DNA of 33,931 nucleotides from JACPFN01 sp964406135 (GTDB lineage Bacteria; Babelota; Babeliae; Babelales; Chromulinivoraceae). A program made the translations under genes and the position numbers. The stretch spans positions 1 through 33,931 of the forward strand of contig CAYOQO010000011.1 in NCBI GenBank assembly GCA_964406135.1, written 5' to 3'. Each line of letters starts with the position of its first letter. The first letter of the stretch is position 1. Below the pieces are notes generated by a model. The model saw nothing but the letters and a program-made list of their open reading frames with translations, was not told the DNA's origin and did not search any database. Of the stretch, positions 1-8,424 are shown piece by piece.

Positions 1-261
1 TTTCCATAATTTTGGATCAGAATTTATAACTTTACAGGTAAAGCCTTTATCTTTACAACTGTTCAATTCACATGGCAAACAATAAATGACATTTTTTAAT
101 TCAGAATTATTTTCAACAATAGAAGCTGGAACATAGGATCGCTGTGCCATAAAAGCTGTTGAAATTGCTTTCATATTACAACAAACCAGTCTGCGAACGG
201 ATGCAGCGTTCAGATGAAAAATTAATAACAAATTAAAAACCATAAAGCTTTTATTTTTCAT
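1..261 (-). CDS. Exported Cys-rich hypothetical protein (3' end beyond window)
   Basis: The reading frame is open from an ATG at 261-259 to the window edge, giving 87 codons without a stop. The N-terminus (MKNKSFMVFNLLLIFHLNAA) is a good signal peptide, so the product is probably exported. The visible mature part has paired Cys near residues 27-28 and a cluster YCLPCELNSCKDKGFTC near residues 60-76, which could be disulfide-bonded or bind metal. A weak AAGGG lies about 9 nt upstream. I do not recognise a family. The gene is divergent from the glycosyltransferase at 429. It is real by length, signal peptide and codon use, but the function is unknown. Confidence 0.6.
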   Translation of the reverse strand, partial: MKNKSFMVFNLLLIFHLNAASVRRLVCCNMKAISTAFMAQRSYVPASIVENNSELKNVIYCLPCELNSCKDKGFTCKVINSDPKLWK

Positions 262-428
262 CTCAACAACCCTTAATTTAAACATTTTTCATAAAGTTGA
301 TTCAAAATGTACCATAAAAATGCAAAACATCATTTGATAATTTTCGTTTGTTGGAAAAAAAAGCTCTTCTGATAAACTTTGATAAGACAATCAACCATCA
401 TGTCATTTAAAAATAGAAAAATAAGATT

Positions 429-1316
429 ATGTTTAAGAAATTTTTTACTCAGGTCAAATTTGGTTTTTATGCTGTACTGTTCTTGCTTGTTTCAATACTG
501 CAAGCACATCAAGAAATTTGCATCGTCATTCCAGCATACAACGAAGCAACACGCATTGAGCACACCCTTGAAGAATATGCAAAATATTTTAAAGACAAAT
601 CTGAAAAAACAACCTTTTTAGTCGTTGCCAATAATTGCAAAGATAATACCGTTGCTGTTGCCAAAGCTGTGGCAAAAAAACATAAAAATATAAAAATTAT
701 TGATTTAAAGCCGGGCGGTAAAGGTTTTGCTATCAAGCAAGGTTTTTTATGGGCATTAAAACACAAGCCTGAATTTGATTTAATTGGTTTTGTGGATGCT
801 GACATGGCAACACAGCCGCAATATTTTTATGATTTGATCAAAGCCTGCAAACATCATGATGGTGCTATTGCAAGTCGATATGTAAAAGGTGCAGTAATTC
901 ATCCAAAGCGACCATGGGGTAGAAAAATTGGTGGTAAAATTTATAATTGGATGCTTCGTGCTATGTTTGGTTTAAAATACAAAGATACTCAATGTGGCGC
1001 AAAAATTTTTAATCATGACACTGTTGAAAAAGTAGCTCCGTTAATGTCAGAGATTGGATGGTCATTTGATTTAGAACTTTTATACCTTTGTAAATTGTTT
1101 GAAAAAAACATTGCAGAAATTCCTACAACATGGAGTGATCAACCCGGTAGCAAATTAACTATTTCTTCTCAAATAGCTCAAGAATTTTTAAATTCTCCAA
1201 AGCGTATCAAGCAACAACATAAAAGCCTTAAAAATAAACTTAAAAAAGAAAAATTGGCGAGCAAAAAGCAAGTGCGGTTTGATAAAAAAAAGCAACGCCA
1301 GTTGTCCTCGACTTGA
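429..1316 (+). CDS. GT2 glycosyltransferase, dolichyl-phosphate mannosyl/glucosyltransferase (DPM1/ALG5)-like
   Basis: This is a family 2 glycosyltransferase of the DPM1/ALG5 type. Such enzymes move a sugar from a nucleotide donor to a polyprenyl phosphate at the membrane. Residues 31-40 hold the nucleotide-binding strand (CIVIPAYNEA), 96-104 PGGKGFAIK, 122-126 VDADM (the DxD-type metal and donor site), 149-151 SRY, 186-194 DTQCGAKIF, 211-217 WSFDLEL and 231-243 IPTTWSDQPGSKL. These follow the family order. A hydrophobic stretch at 11-25 precedes the domain and acts as a signal anchor or signal peptide, which is odd because GT2 domains of this type normally face the cytoplasm. The C-terminal 45 residues are Lys/Arg-rich and the extra C-terminal membrane helices of some relatives are absent. 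A GH1-like gene follows 55 nt downstream. The substrate is not determined. Confidence 0.82.
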   Translation: MFKKFFTQVKFGFYAVLFLLVSILQAHQEICIVIPAYNEATRIEHTLEEYAKYFKDKSEKTTFLVVANNCKDNTVAVAKAVAKKHKNIKIIDLKPGGKGFAIKQGFLWALKHKPEFDLIGFVDADMATQPQYFYDLIKACKHHDGAIASRYVKGAVIHPKRPWGRKIGGKIYNWMLRAMFGLKYKDTQCGAKIFNHDTVEKVAPLMSEIGWSFDLELLYLCKLFEKNIAEIPTTWSDQPGSKLTISSQIAQEFLNSPKRIKQQHKSLKNKLKKEKLASKKQVRFDKKKQRQLSST

Positions 1317-1371
1317 TCGAAGAATCAGTTCAATAAATAAATTTTAAATGAAGCTATAGAAAAGGAGTTTC

Positions 1372-2949
1372 GTGAAAAACCAACCATATAATCTTTTTAA
1401 AAAAAATATTATTTTAAGTCTATTTTTATGTTCTAATCTTTTTTGTTCTTACCCTGACGGTAAAGCAACTTATCAAGAACTCAATAAAGATCCAAACAAT
1501 CCTTTTGTGCTGAGCATTGGAACTTCAATGTCGCAAACAAAGCATCTTGCAAATACGGTTCATCCAACATTTATTAGAAAAAAATTACAAGAACTTATCA
1601 AAAATTTATCTACCACAAAAGCAGCCAACTGGTTAAAAAATAAAAATCGTTATTGGTTCACACTCAATTCATTGCCAACCTATATTTGTAAAAATGGAGA
1701 TTTTATTGATCCAATAACCATAGGAAGGGATAAAAATTCGATTGAAACTGAAATGCTTTTTACAAATTTGGCTGAAAATAAAAGCGCTGATCAGTTAACT
1801 TTAACAAAATGCCCTTGCTGCGAAGCTGAAATTATTCAGGAAACTAAACGCAAAGATCCAATTTTTACACAAAATCATGAAAATGCGCTCTTAGAACAAT
1901 TGCAATATTTGGGAGTTCATGATCAAAAAGGTATTATCAATAAAAAGCGCTTGCCAAATTATCGTCTTTCTTTGGAAGCTACAGATATTTTAAAACCAAA
2001 CTCAATGGAAATTGACCAAAAAAAATTAAAAAACCAAGCAAGCTTTTTACAAGAACTTGGCAACCCAATGCTATTTATGCATCATTATTCAAATCCTTTA
2101 GTAAAACCAAATCTTTTTGAAGATCCTGCAGATATTGAATGGTTTGGTAACTATTGCGAATCAATTCTTAAAAATTCTCCACAAATCACGCACGTTTGCC
2201 CAATTAGTCAACCAATAGCCTTTGGTTTCCGGCCAGAACGCCAAGAACTTCCACCATTTGAATGTAACATTAAACAAGCACAATTTTTAAAAAATCTTAC
2301 TGACGCTCAAATTTTGGCAGCACAAAAAATGAAATCTGTTCGCGACACGATGCAAAAAGATTCGCCAAAATTAAATGTTTTACTTTCGCATCAATGGAAA
2401 TTGATGAAACCGAAACATTCAAATCCATATGATCCTCGCAACACACTTGAACGTGGTATCGCGCAGATTGCAAACATGATATATAATCAAAGATTTGTAA
2501 ATTTAGTTACACCACACCTTGATGATTTTGATGGTATCGCATTAAGCGTTTATCCGCCTGTGTATTTTAATTTAGGCATACCAGAAGCAGATAATTGTTC
2601 TGGAGTTATTGATGAAGCATCAACACTTGAAACAATTCAGGAAGCACACAAAGCATTCCCAACCAAAGATATTTACATCGTTGAAACTGGATGCAACACT
2701 GTAGACCCACAAGCAAAAAAAGATTTTATCAACATGACGCTTAAAGTTTGTAAAATTGCACGTGAACAAGGAATTCCGGTACAAGGAGTTTATTTCTGGG
2801 GTCATACGAATGATCCTGAATTTTACTGCGAGTGGAATGCAGCGCCAGGCAGCACACACTTTGCACCATTTGATAAACTTGATATTAACAATCCTACAGA
2901 GTCGATCAATGCAGCAGGAATTCACATTAAAAATGTTTTAGCAAAATAA
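1372..2949 (+). CDS. Exported GH1-like (beta-glucosidase fold) protein with altered acid/base site
   Basis: The start is GTG, with AAAGGAG 6 nt upstream. Residues 1-26 form a signal peptide. The rest reads as a divergent family 1 glycoside hydrolase. FVLSIGTSMSQTKH (45-58) matches the N-terminal FxxGxATSxxQxEG block, YRLSLEATDILKP (197-209) the YRFSISWSRIxP block, and HHYSNP (237-242) the HWDLP block. PISQP (277-281) sits where TFNEP should be. YIVETG (435-440) corresponds to the YITENG nucleophile strand with E438, and GVYFWGHTNDPEFYCEW (472-488) to the WSLxDNFEW block. The nucleophile and several sugar-binding positions are kept, but the acid/base Glu appears to be Gln280. A CPCC motif at 147-150 lies in an insert and may bind zinc. 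It may act with the upstream GT2 gene on glycans. The fold call is fairly firm; activity is uncertain. Confidence 0.6.
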   Translation: MKNQPYNLFKKNIILSLFLCSNLFCSYPDGKATYQELNKDPNNPFVLSIGTSMSQTKHLANTVHPTFIRKKLQELIKNLSTTKAANWLKNKNRYWFTLNSLPTYICKNGDFIDPITIGRDKNSIETEMLFTNLAENKSADQLTLTKCPCCEAEIIQETKRKDPIFTQNHENALLEQLQYLGVHDQKGIINKKRLPNYRLSLEATDILKPNSMEIDQKKLKNQASFLQELGNPMLFMHHYSNPLVKPNLFEDPADIEWFGNYCESILKNSPQITHVCPISQPIAFGFRPERQELPPFECNIKQAQFLKNLTDAQILAAQKMKSVRDTMQKDSPKLNVLLSHQWKLMKPKHSNPYDPRNTLERGIAQIANMIYNQRFVNLVTPHLDDFDGIALSVYPPVYFNLGIPEADNCSGVIDEASTLETIQEAHKAFPTKDIYIVETGCNTVDPQAKKDFINMTLKVCKIAREQGIPVQGVYFWGHTNDPEFYCEWNAAPGSTHFAPFDKLDINNPTESINAAGIHIKNVLAK

Positions 2950-2959
2950 GGAATCAGTA

Positions 2960-3469
2960 ATGAAACATTTTATAATTTTAATCACAGCATTCTGTTTTTC
3001 AATCAATCTTACTTACAGTAAATCAACTCCATCAAAAAACATGCAACATCATGAATCTTTTGAAAAAATTCACAATAAATTTTTAGCATGGAAAAAAACA
3101 ATTTCTGCAGACCAATCTGATTTATTCTATGAATTATTTAATCAATATCATGAAATTTATACACAATACCTTAAAGACCAAAAAAATAAAGAGCTTGAAA
3201 TGTTGCTTCAAGAATTTGATAAAAACATTGCATATCTCATGAACAACTGGCAATCATTTTACAAAGAACACAGCAATATTGTTGTTTTTCATAACAAAGT
3301 GCAAAAATGGAAAGATCAATTACTAAGTAAAAAAGTTAAAGAAGTTCAATCACTGTTAAATAATTACGAGCAAAAGTTTCAACAGTATGATCAAGATCCT
3401 TTAAATGCTTTAAATAAATCAAAACTTGACAAATTAACAGAAAAAATCAAACAACATATGACTATTTAA
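2960..3469 (+). CDS. Exported helical hypothetical protein
   Basis: A 169-residue protein with a signal peptide at residues 1-20 (cleavage likely after TYSK). The mature part is rich in Lys, Gln, Glu and aromatic residues with long heptad-like stretches, so it is probably all-helical or coiled coil. It starts 10 nt after the GH1-like gene with AAGGA upstream, so it is probably co-transcribed with that gene and exported with it. Its last 8 nt overlap the convergent SET-domain gene. No known family recognised. It resembles in style the other small exported helical proteins at 5415 and 23684, though I see no clear homology. Confidence 0.7.
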   Translation: MKHFIILITAFCFSINLTYSKSTPSKNMQHHESFEKIHNKFLAWKKTISADQSDLFYELFNQYHEIYTQYLKDQKNKELEMLLQEFDKNIAYLMNNWQSFYKEHSNIVVFHNKVQKWKDQLLSKKVKEVQSLLNNYEQKFQQYDQDPLNALNKSKLDKLTEKIKQHMTI

Positions 3470-4148
3470 TTTTTTCTGGATTTATATTGCGAGATTGCCA
3501 ATAACCGTCGCCATAGCTGATGGTTAATTGCTCATATTTTGCAATATTTTGTGTTGCGATGTAGCACATGTAAAATACACCATTGACTAAAACATCAATG
3601 CATTTGGTGTTCGGATTTTGATCATGATTAATAAATCGCAGTTCATTGCCTTTAAATTTTCCATCAACTAAAAGTCGTTGATCAAAAGTGTTATTAATTG
3701 GATAAAACCAAGCATAATCAACATCTTCAGGCGGCATATCCAGCGGTCCTCGCATTGGTCGAAGTTGTCCGGCATATACACCAATAAAATCATCTTTGGC
3801 AATGCTTGCAGCAGCAAAAACACCATAACCAATATCTTTTGAAATCCACTGTAAGTACATGGGCGCTAAAGCATAATTTGTAACCTGAACGTAATATTTT
3901 TTTGAATATTCTTGAATTTTAGATTGCCAAAATAAAAAATGATCTGTTGCTGTTGGATTGATTGCATCAAAATCAGGAGTATTAATCTCCATGAAATTTA
4001 AATATTGACATCCAACTGATTGAAATAATTTTATTTTTTGTTTTCTCGTGCTGTATTTTGTGTGTATTCCATTTTTGATCATGTACTGTTTTGCATCACA
4101 TGCAAAAAATGTAAAAAATAAGCAACTTAATTTAAAAAAACGTTTCAT
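3462..4148 (-). CDS. Exported SET-domain protein, probable lysine methyltransferase
   Basis: SET domains transfer a methyl group from S-adenosylmethionine to lysine, in eukaryotes usually on histones. Residues 1-19 (MKRFFKLSCLFFTFFACDA) form a signal peptide. The SET domain spans about 95-217: GYGVFAAASI at 107-116 fits the GxGxxA strand, IGVYAGQL follows at 122-129, NELRFINHDQNPN at 168-180 is the pseudoknot RFxNHSxxPN motif with Ser replaced by Asp, and ISYGDGYW at 210-217 supplies the catalytic Tyr region. All core motifs are present. A bacterial SET protein with an export signal in an intracellular bacterium suggests a host-directed enzyme, as proposed for SET proteins of Chlamydia and Legionella. 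The start lies 6 nt past the glyA stop and its GGAG lies at the end of glyA, so the two genes form an operon. Target unknown. Confidence 0.8.
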   Translation of the reverse strand: MKRFFKLSCLFFTFFACDAKQYMIKNGIHTKYSTRKQKIKLFQSVGCQYLNFMEINTPDFDAINPTATDHFLFWQSKIQEYSKKYYVQVTNYALAPMYLQWISKDIGYGVFAAASIAKDDFIGVYAGQLRPMRGPLDMPPEDVDYAWFYPINNTFDQRLLVDGKFKGNELRFINHDQNPNTKCIDVLVNGVFYMCYIATQNIAKYEQLTISYGDGYWQSRNINPEKIK

Positions 4149-4154
4149 AACGAA

Positions 4155-5354
4155 TTAACTCCATTGTTTTAAAATTTCATGTACCTTTTTTTTTAGAACT
4201 TGAATATCACTTTTTTTCTGTAACATGTCATCAATAATTTTTGCAATGGTTTGACAATCTTGTGCTGTTGCGCCACGTGTGGTAATTGCAGCAGTGCCAA
4301 TTCGAATGCCACCACCAAGTAAAGGAGACAGGGTGTCACCAGGAATTGCATTTCGATTGACAAAAATATCGATGGATTCAAGCAATTGTTCAGCTTGTTT
4401 GCCATTTAAGTTTAATGGTCGCATATCAAGCAGAAGCATGTGCGTATCGGTACCGCCTGAAATTACTTTGTAGCCAAGCTGAACAAAAAATGTTGCCATT
4501 GTCTTGGCATTTGCAATCACATTTTGTTGGTACAGTTTAAATTCTGCTGTTTGTGCATGTGCACATGCGACAGCTTTTGCTGCAATTTCATGCATGAATG
4601 CTCCACCTTGAGTGCCCGGCATAACTGCCTTATCAATTTTTGATGCTAAATCTTTGGTGCATAAAATGACACCACCTTTTGGCCCACGAAATGTTTTTTG
4701 TGTGGTAAAAGTTACCACGTCTGCATAAGGAATTGGTGACGGATGAACTCCTGCAGCAATCAGTCCTGCAGTATGTGCAACATCGGCCATAAAATAGGCA
4801 TTGACGCTTTTTGCTATGTTTCCAAAGCGTTCAAAATCAATCACGCGAGGATATGATGATGCTCCCGCAATGATCAGCTTTGGTTGATGCTCTTGTGCTA
4901 GTTTTTGCACCTGATCATAATTAATCAATTCAGTTTTTGGATCAACGCTGTACGACACAATGTTGTACAATTTTCCTGACATGCTTGCCGCATGTCCATG
5001 CGTTAAATGTCCACCATCAGAAAGTTTCATGCTCAAAATGGTGTCGCCTGGGTTGAGTAGTGCAAAGTAAACTGCAAAATTTGCTTGTGACCCTGCATGC
5101 GGTTGCACATTAGCATGCTCTGCGCCAAATAATTTTTTAAAGCGTTGTACTGCTTCTGTTTCAATTTCATCAATAAATTCACAGCCACTGTAATATCGCA
5201 CTCCTGGGTACCCTTCAACATATTTGTTCATCAGTATGCTGCCTACCAATGCGCGCACATCGCTTGGTGCATAATTTTCTGAAGCAATTAAATTAATGCC
5301 TAATTTTTGTCGCTCTTCTTCTTTTTTCAAAATTTTTTCGATACTATCTTGCAT
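4155..5354 (-). CDS. glyA: Serine hydroxymethyltransferase
   Basis: This PLP enzyme interconverts serine and glycine and loads tetrahydrofolate with a one-carbon unit in the cytoplasm. LIASENYAP (22-30), EGYPGVRYYSGCEFID (47-62), QPHAGSQAN (84-92) and DVAHTAGLIAAG (191-202) are the family blocks. The PLP lysine is K220 in TTQKTFRGPKGG; the usual preceding His is Gln here, a mild departure. Its 399 residues are slightly short of the usual 415-430. It is the first gene of a two-gene unit with the SET-domain gene downstream. The link may be one-carbon/SAM supply or simple proximity. Confidence 0.96.
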   Translation of the reverse strand: MQDSIEKILKKEEERQKLGINLIASENYAPSDVRALVGSILMNKYVEGYPGVRYYSGCEFIDEIETEAVQRFKKLFGAEHANVQPHAGSQANFAVYFALLNPGDTILSMKLSDGGHLTHGHAASMSGKLYNIVSYSVDPKTELINYDQVQKLAQEHQPKLIIAGASSYPRVIDFERFGNIAKSVNAYFMADVAHTAGLIAAGVHPSPIPYADVVTFTTQKTFRGPKGGVILCTKDLASKIDKAVMPGTQGGAFMHEIAAKAVACAHAQTAEFKLYQQNVIANAKTMATFFVQLGYKVISGGTDTHMLLLDMRPLNLNGKQAEQLLESIDIFVNRNAIPGDTLSPLLGGGIRIGTAAITTRGATAQDCQTIAKIIDDMLQKKSDIQVLKKKVHEILKQWS

Positions 5355-5414
5355 AACAATATTTCCATTTTTATAAAAATTAAATTTAAATCTTAATCTA
5401 ACAAAAATAAAAAT

Positions 5415-5753
5415 ATGAAAATAAAAATTTTTACCTTGAGTATAATTTTGAGTTCATGTTTTTTATATTCTAGCGATACAACACAGCCTCGAAATATTAC
5501 ATGGCAAAGTAAAAATTCAGGTATTTTATGGCAAGTTCAAGATGCGGCGTATCGAAAAATACTAACAACAAGAACCGAAGAAAAAAAAAGCCGAGAGCAA
5601 ATCAGAATTATGTATGATATAGCTTTGCTTTCAATCAAATTTCAAGGAACATTAAAAAAAATTGAAAACATAGAACAAGCGATGCATGAATTATCAAAAA
5701 TTCTTACTTCAATAGAAAAAATTATAGCTGAAAGATCGGTTATCAAAAAATGA
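5415..5753 (+). CDS. Small exported helical hypothetical protein
   Basis: A 112-residue protein with a signal peptide (residues 1-20, MKIKIFTLSIILSSCFLYSS). The rest is Lys/Glu/Ile-rich and predicted helical. Its stop overlaps the start of the next gene in an ATGA junction (4 nt), so the two are translationally coupled. No Shine-Dalgarno sequence is evident before the ATG. It is divergent from glyA with only 60 nt between them. No family recognised. Confidence 0.65.
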   Translation: MKIKIFTLSIILSSCFLYSSDTTQPRNITWQSKNSGILWQVQDAAYRKILTTRTEEKKSREQIRIMYDIALLSIKFQGTLKKIENIEQAMHELSKILTSIEKIIAERSVIKK

Positions 5754-6481
5754 TAAAAAAATATATTTTTATGTGCATCGCTTTTAATACTTTTGAAGTT
5801 TTTTGTGCTGAATCAGAAAAAACGAATCAGCATTTGCAAAATTTATATGAAGTTTATAAAGAACTAGAACATGTCTACGCACTTAACCTTTTTTATTCCG
5901 GTACTCAATATGAATGTAAGCCAGGACAACGATCTCAACAGGCCATACTTAAAAATTTATCAGGTTGGAATGGATTTATTCGCAGTCGATTAAAAGATAA
6001 AAATGATTTTAACGCAGAAGAAGTTGAGATGATTCAAATTTTGCAATTGCATCACAAGGATGCTCAATTTTTAACTGATTTGTGTAGAAAGTACAATCAG
6101 TGGCGGCATGACCATTACCAGAAACGTGAAGATTTTGTAAAATATGCTGTGCAAGCCATAGCATTAACATCAGATGTTCGTGCGTTAGAATCGTTCATGC
6201 GTGATATAATAAAAAATCAATTTGATTGCGAATTAGAAAAAATTCAAATCAAGGAGCATGTGGAGTATATTGCTTCTAAAAATGTTTTTACGTGCGAATG
6301 GTTAGATCAGATAATTTTAGAGCCTCGCGCAATAATTTTGGATAATTTTCCAGAACTTATAGAGTATGAAAAAGAAAAAACTATAGAATGTGAATCCACA
6401 AATCGGGCTCATATTTTAAAACAACAAAAAAATGGTTTTAAATTTATTAAAAAAAGCTTTGCGCGAACGAGGTCAAGTTAA
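5750..6481 (+). CDS. Exported helical hypothetical protein
   Basis: A 243-residue protein whose start overlaps the previous stop by 4 nt. An N-terminal hydrophobic segment (residues 5-20, ending FEVFCA) is a signal peptide. The mature part is mostly helical, with an acidic middle and a basic C-terminus (FKFIKKSFARTRSS). Coupling to the 5415 gene suggests that the two products work together, perhaps as a complex in the periplasm or outside the cell. I recognise no domain. Confidence 0.65.
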   Translation: MIKKYIFMCIAFNTFEVFCAESEKTNQHLQNLYEVYKELEHVYALNLFYSGTQYECKPGQRSQQAILKNLSGWNGFIRSRLKDKNDFNAEEVEMIQILQLHHKDAQFLTDLCRKYNQWRHDHYQKREDFVKYAVQAIALTSDVRALESFMRDIIKNQFDCELEKIQIKEHVEYIASKNVFTCEWLDQIILEPRAIILDNFPELIEYEKEKTIECESTNRAHILKQQKNGFKFIKKSFARTRSS

Positions 6482-6506
6482 ATATTTTTTACTCAGACTT
6501 ATTTGA

Positions 6507-7337
6507 TTAATTCTGCCATTTTTGAATCAATTTGTATCCACCATACAATAATCCTGCAACAACAGATGATGTAAGTAATTTTGCATCATGCTTGAAATAT
6601 CCAAAGCCATAATTCCATTTTTGATTGAATTGATGCATAAAAGAATTGTTTTGTTGATGAAAATGATGCAGCTCTTGAATTTGTTTATATATTTGACAAA
6701 TGCCAGAGCCGGTTAAATAACCTTTATCATCCGTCATTGGTTGAGAATCTAGCGTATTCAAATCAGGATTGAAAGAGCCTTTTCTTGCAGTTATAATTTT
6801 AAGCCAAGCTTCATCATTTAATCTACAAGTTTTTAATCCTTCAAGATCTGCCAAAGTTTCCATAATTTTTTTATTTTTTCCATGATAACTTTCAAAATAT
6901 TTATGTTGTTGTTTGTGATGTTCTAACTCATGGCGAACAACAAATTTTAAATAATGTTCATTTTTGCTTACTGAATTTCTTAAACATATCGCAGAACTGT
7001 TTAAAGCATGAACAGTTCCATAATAGCCATCACTAAGGTTATACTCTGGATGTTCTGGTAATATAACTCGCAATTCAATCTTTTCTTTTATCCCCATATT
7101 TTTTATGGTATCGTCAAAAATTTTACAAACTTTTGGATCTTGACATGGCATTGTATGAGCAAGTAAATTTTTTTGCTCATCGCAGCTTGTTTCAAATTTT
7201 TTTTGATTCTGTATTTGTTGTATAGCTTGTTCAACATTAACATCATTGTTAAATTGAAACCATTTTGCAGAAAGATTGCTTGTTGTTAATTCTGATAGAA
7301 CAAATAAAATAGTTAAAGTTTTAATTTCAAAATTCAT
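6507..7337 (-). CDS. Exported zinc metalloprotease-like protein (HELEH motif)
   Basis: A 276-residue protein preceded by a strong GGAGG. Residues 1-24 form a signal peptide or anchor. FVVRHELEHHKQQ (132-144) holds an HExxH zinc site (H136, E137, H140), and METLADLEG (159-167) about 20 residues later offers an acidic third ligand in the gluzincin manner. A hydrophobic segment near 254-270 may anchor the C-terminus in a membrane. Cys residues near 52, 65, 71 and 118 could form disulfides. It begins 11 nt after the alpha/beta hydrolase stop and is probably co-transcribed. The exact peptidase family is not recognised; the metalloprotease call rests on the motif and export signal. Confidence 0.6.
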   Translation of the reverse strand: MNFEIKTLTILFVLSELTTSNLSAKWFQFNNDVNVEQAIQQIQNQKKFETSCDEQKNLLAHTMPCQDPKVCKIFDDTIKNMGIKEKIELRVILPEHPEYNLSDGYYGTVHALNSSAICLRNSVSKNEHYLKFVVRHELEHHKQQHKYFESYHGKNKKIMETLADLEGLKTCRLNDEAWLKIITARKGSFNPDLNTLDSQPMTDDKGYLTGSGICQIYKQIQELHHFHQQNNSFMHQFNQKWNYGFGYFKHDAKLLTSSVVAGLLYGGYKLIQKWQN

Positions 7338-7348
7338 AAAGCCTCCAT

Positions 7349-8350
7349 TTAATTTGCTTTATCGGGTTTGTTTTTAATCAAATAATTCCATGCATACATT
7401 GATGCACCCATAAGTCCTGTGCTCATTGCCATTTTTTTGTGCGTTTTTTGAAGTTTTTTTGCAAGATCTTTTTCGTAAGTATTAATTTTTTTTTGTGCTT
7501 TTTGCACATCGTAAACATACGAATTTATGATTTTTGTTGAATAGGTTGCATCATGCGCTAAATCAAAATGTTTATAAAAACTATGAACGGCGGTTAAATA
7601 GTTTATTGAATCTTCTTGCAGTGAGTATGCATGTTTTCCATGAAGCGGAACTAAAAATACATTTTCAAAACCATGCTCTTTAAAGGAAAAATATAACATC
7701 AGTGCATGTTCAAAAGGGACATTAACATCATCTTTTGAATGCAAAATCAAAACAGGCAACGCTTTATTTTTAATGTTTTTAAGCGCTTGGACTGGAGGAA
7801 TTGCATCTGCTGGGTATGCAGAAAATAATGCATGAAATGCATCTTTATCAAATTTTGCTGGTATTCCAGCTTGTGCCATTTTTGCATGCAGTAATGCAGG
7901 CATACTTGCCGGGGTAGATTCAATAATTAACGCCTTTAAGTTTGTTGGATTATATTTTGCGACGTAGTTAATTGCAGCACAACCACCACGACAAATACCA
8001 AATAAAATAAATGATTGATCTGCAATATTTTTTTGTGCACAGTCTGCAAGCACTTTCGCATCAGGTCCTTGACCCATGAAAGCCTTAGTGATATTAATAT
8101 TTTTTTTCCAAAGTTTTGCGACTTCTGCAATAATTCTATTTTTTCCAAACCCAGTCTCTTTTTGCGTATCAAGTAAAGCTGGAGCTTGATAATTGTGCGA
8201 ATTTGGAAAAGCGATTTTTTGCTCTTGTGCGCCATCAGGATTTCCGGTAAAACCGTGAACATACAACGTACAAGCATCTTGACTTGCAGCAGCAGCAAAT
8301 GTGAAAAAAAGGCACAAAAATGAGAGCAATAATTTTTTAAATTGTATCAT
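7349..8350 (-). CDS. Exported alpha/beta hydrolase with Cys nucleophile
   Basis: I prefer the ATG at 8350: it directly gives a signal peptide (MIQFKKLLLSFLCLFFTFAA) and has AGGGG 5 nt upstream. An in-frame ATG at 8371 with AAGGA would add 7 residues. Numbering from 8371, VHGFTG (38-43) is the oxyanion strand, GICRGG (125-130) is the nucleophile elbow with Cys127 in place of the usual Ser, HSKDDVNVP (211-219) supplies the Asp, and LHGKHAY (243-249) the His. A Cys-Asp-His triad is known in dienelactone hydrolases, but this protein is not clearly of that family. The C-terminus is a Lys-rich helix followed by a weak hydrophobic segment near 315-330. Substrate unknown; exported to the periplasm or beyond. 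Confidence 0.7.
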   Translation of the reverse strand: MIQFKKLLLSFLCLFFTFAAAASQDACTLYVHGFTGNPDGAQEQKIAFPNSHNYQAPALLDTQKETGFGKNRIIAEVAKLWKKNINITKAFMGQGPDAKVLADCAQKNIADQSFILFGICRGGCAAINYVAKYNPTNLKALIIESTPASMPALLHAKMAQAGIPAKFDKDAFHALFSAYPADAIPPVQALKNIKNKALPVLILHSKDDVNVPFEHALMLYFSFKEHGFENVFLVPLHGKHAYSLQEDSINYLTAVHSFYKHFDLAHDATYSTKIINSYVYDVQKAQKKINTYEKDLAKKLQKTHKKMAMSTGLMGASMYAWNYLIKNKPDKAN

Positions 8351-8424
8351 AAAAACCCCTAAAAAAGGCATAATAATCCTTAAAAAGGGTATCAGATTAG
8401 TTTTGTTTTAACAAAAGCTAGACC

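Noticed and set aside
379..621. An 80-codon frame overlapping the glycosyltransferase start
   Set aside because: It overlaps the GT2 frame, whose conserved motifs make that frame the real one, and it has no signal or motif of its own beyond repeated Ile/Lys.
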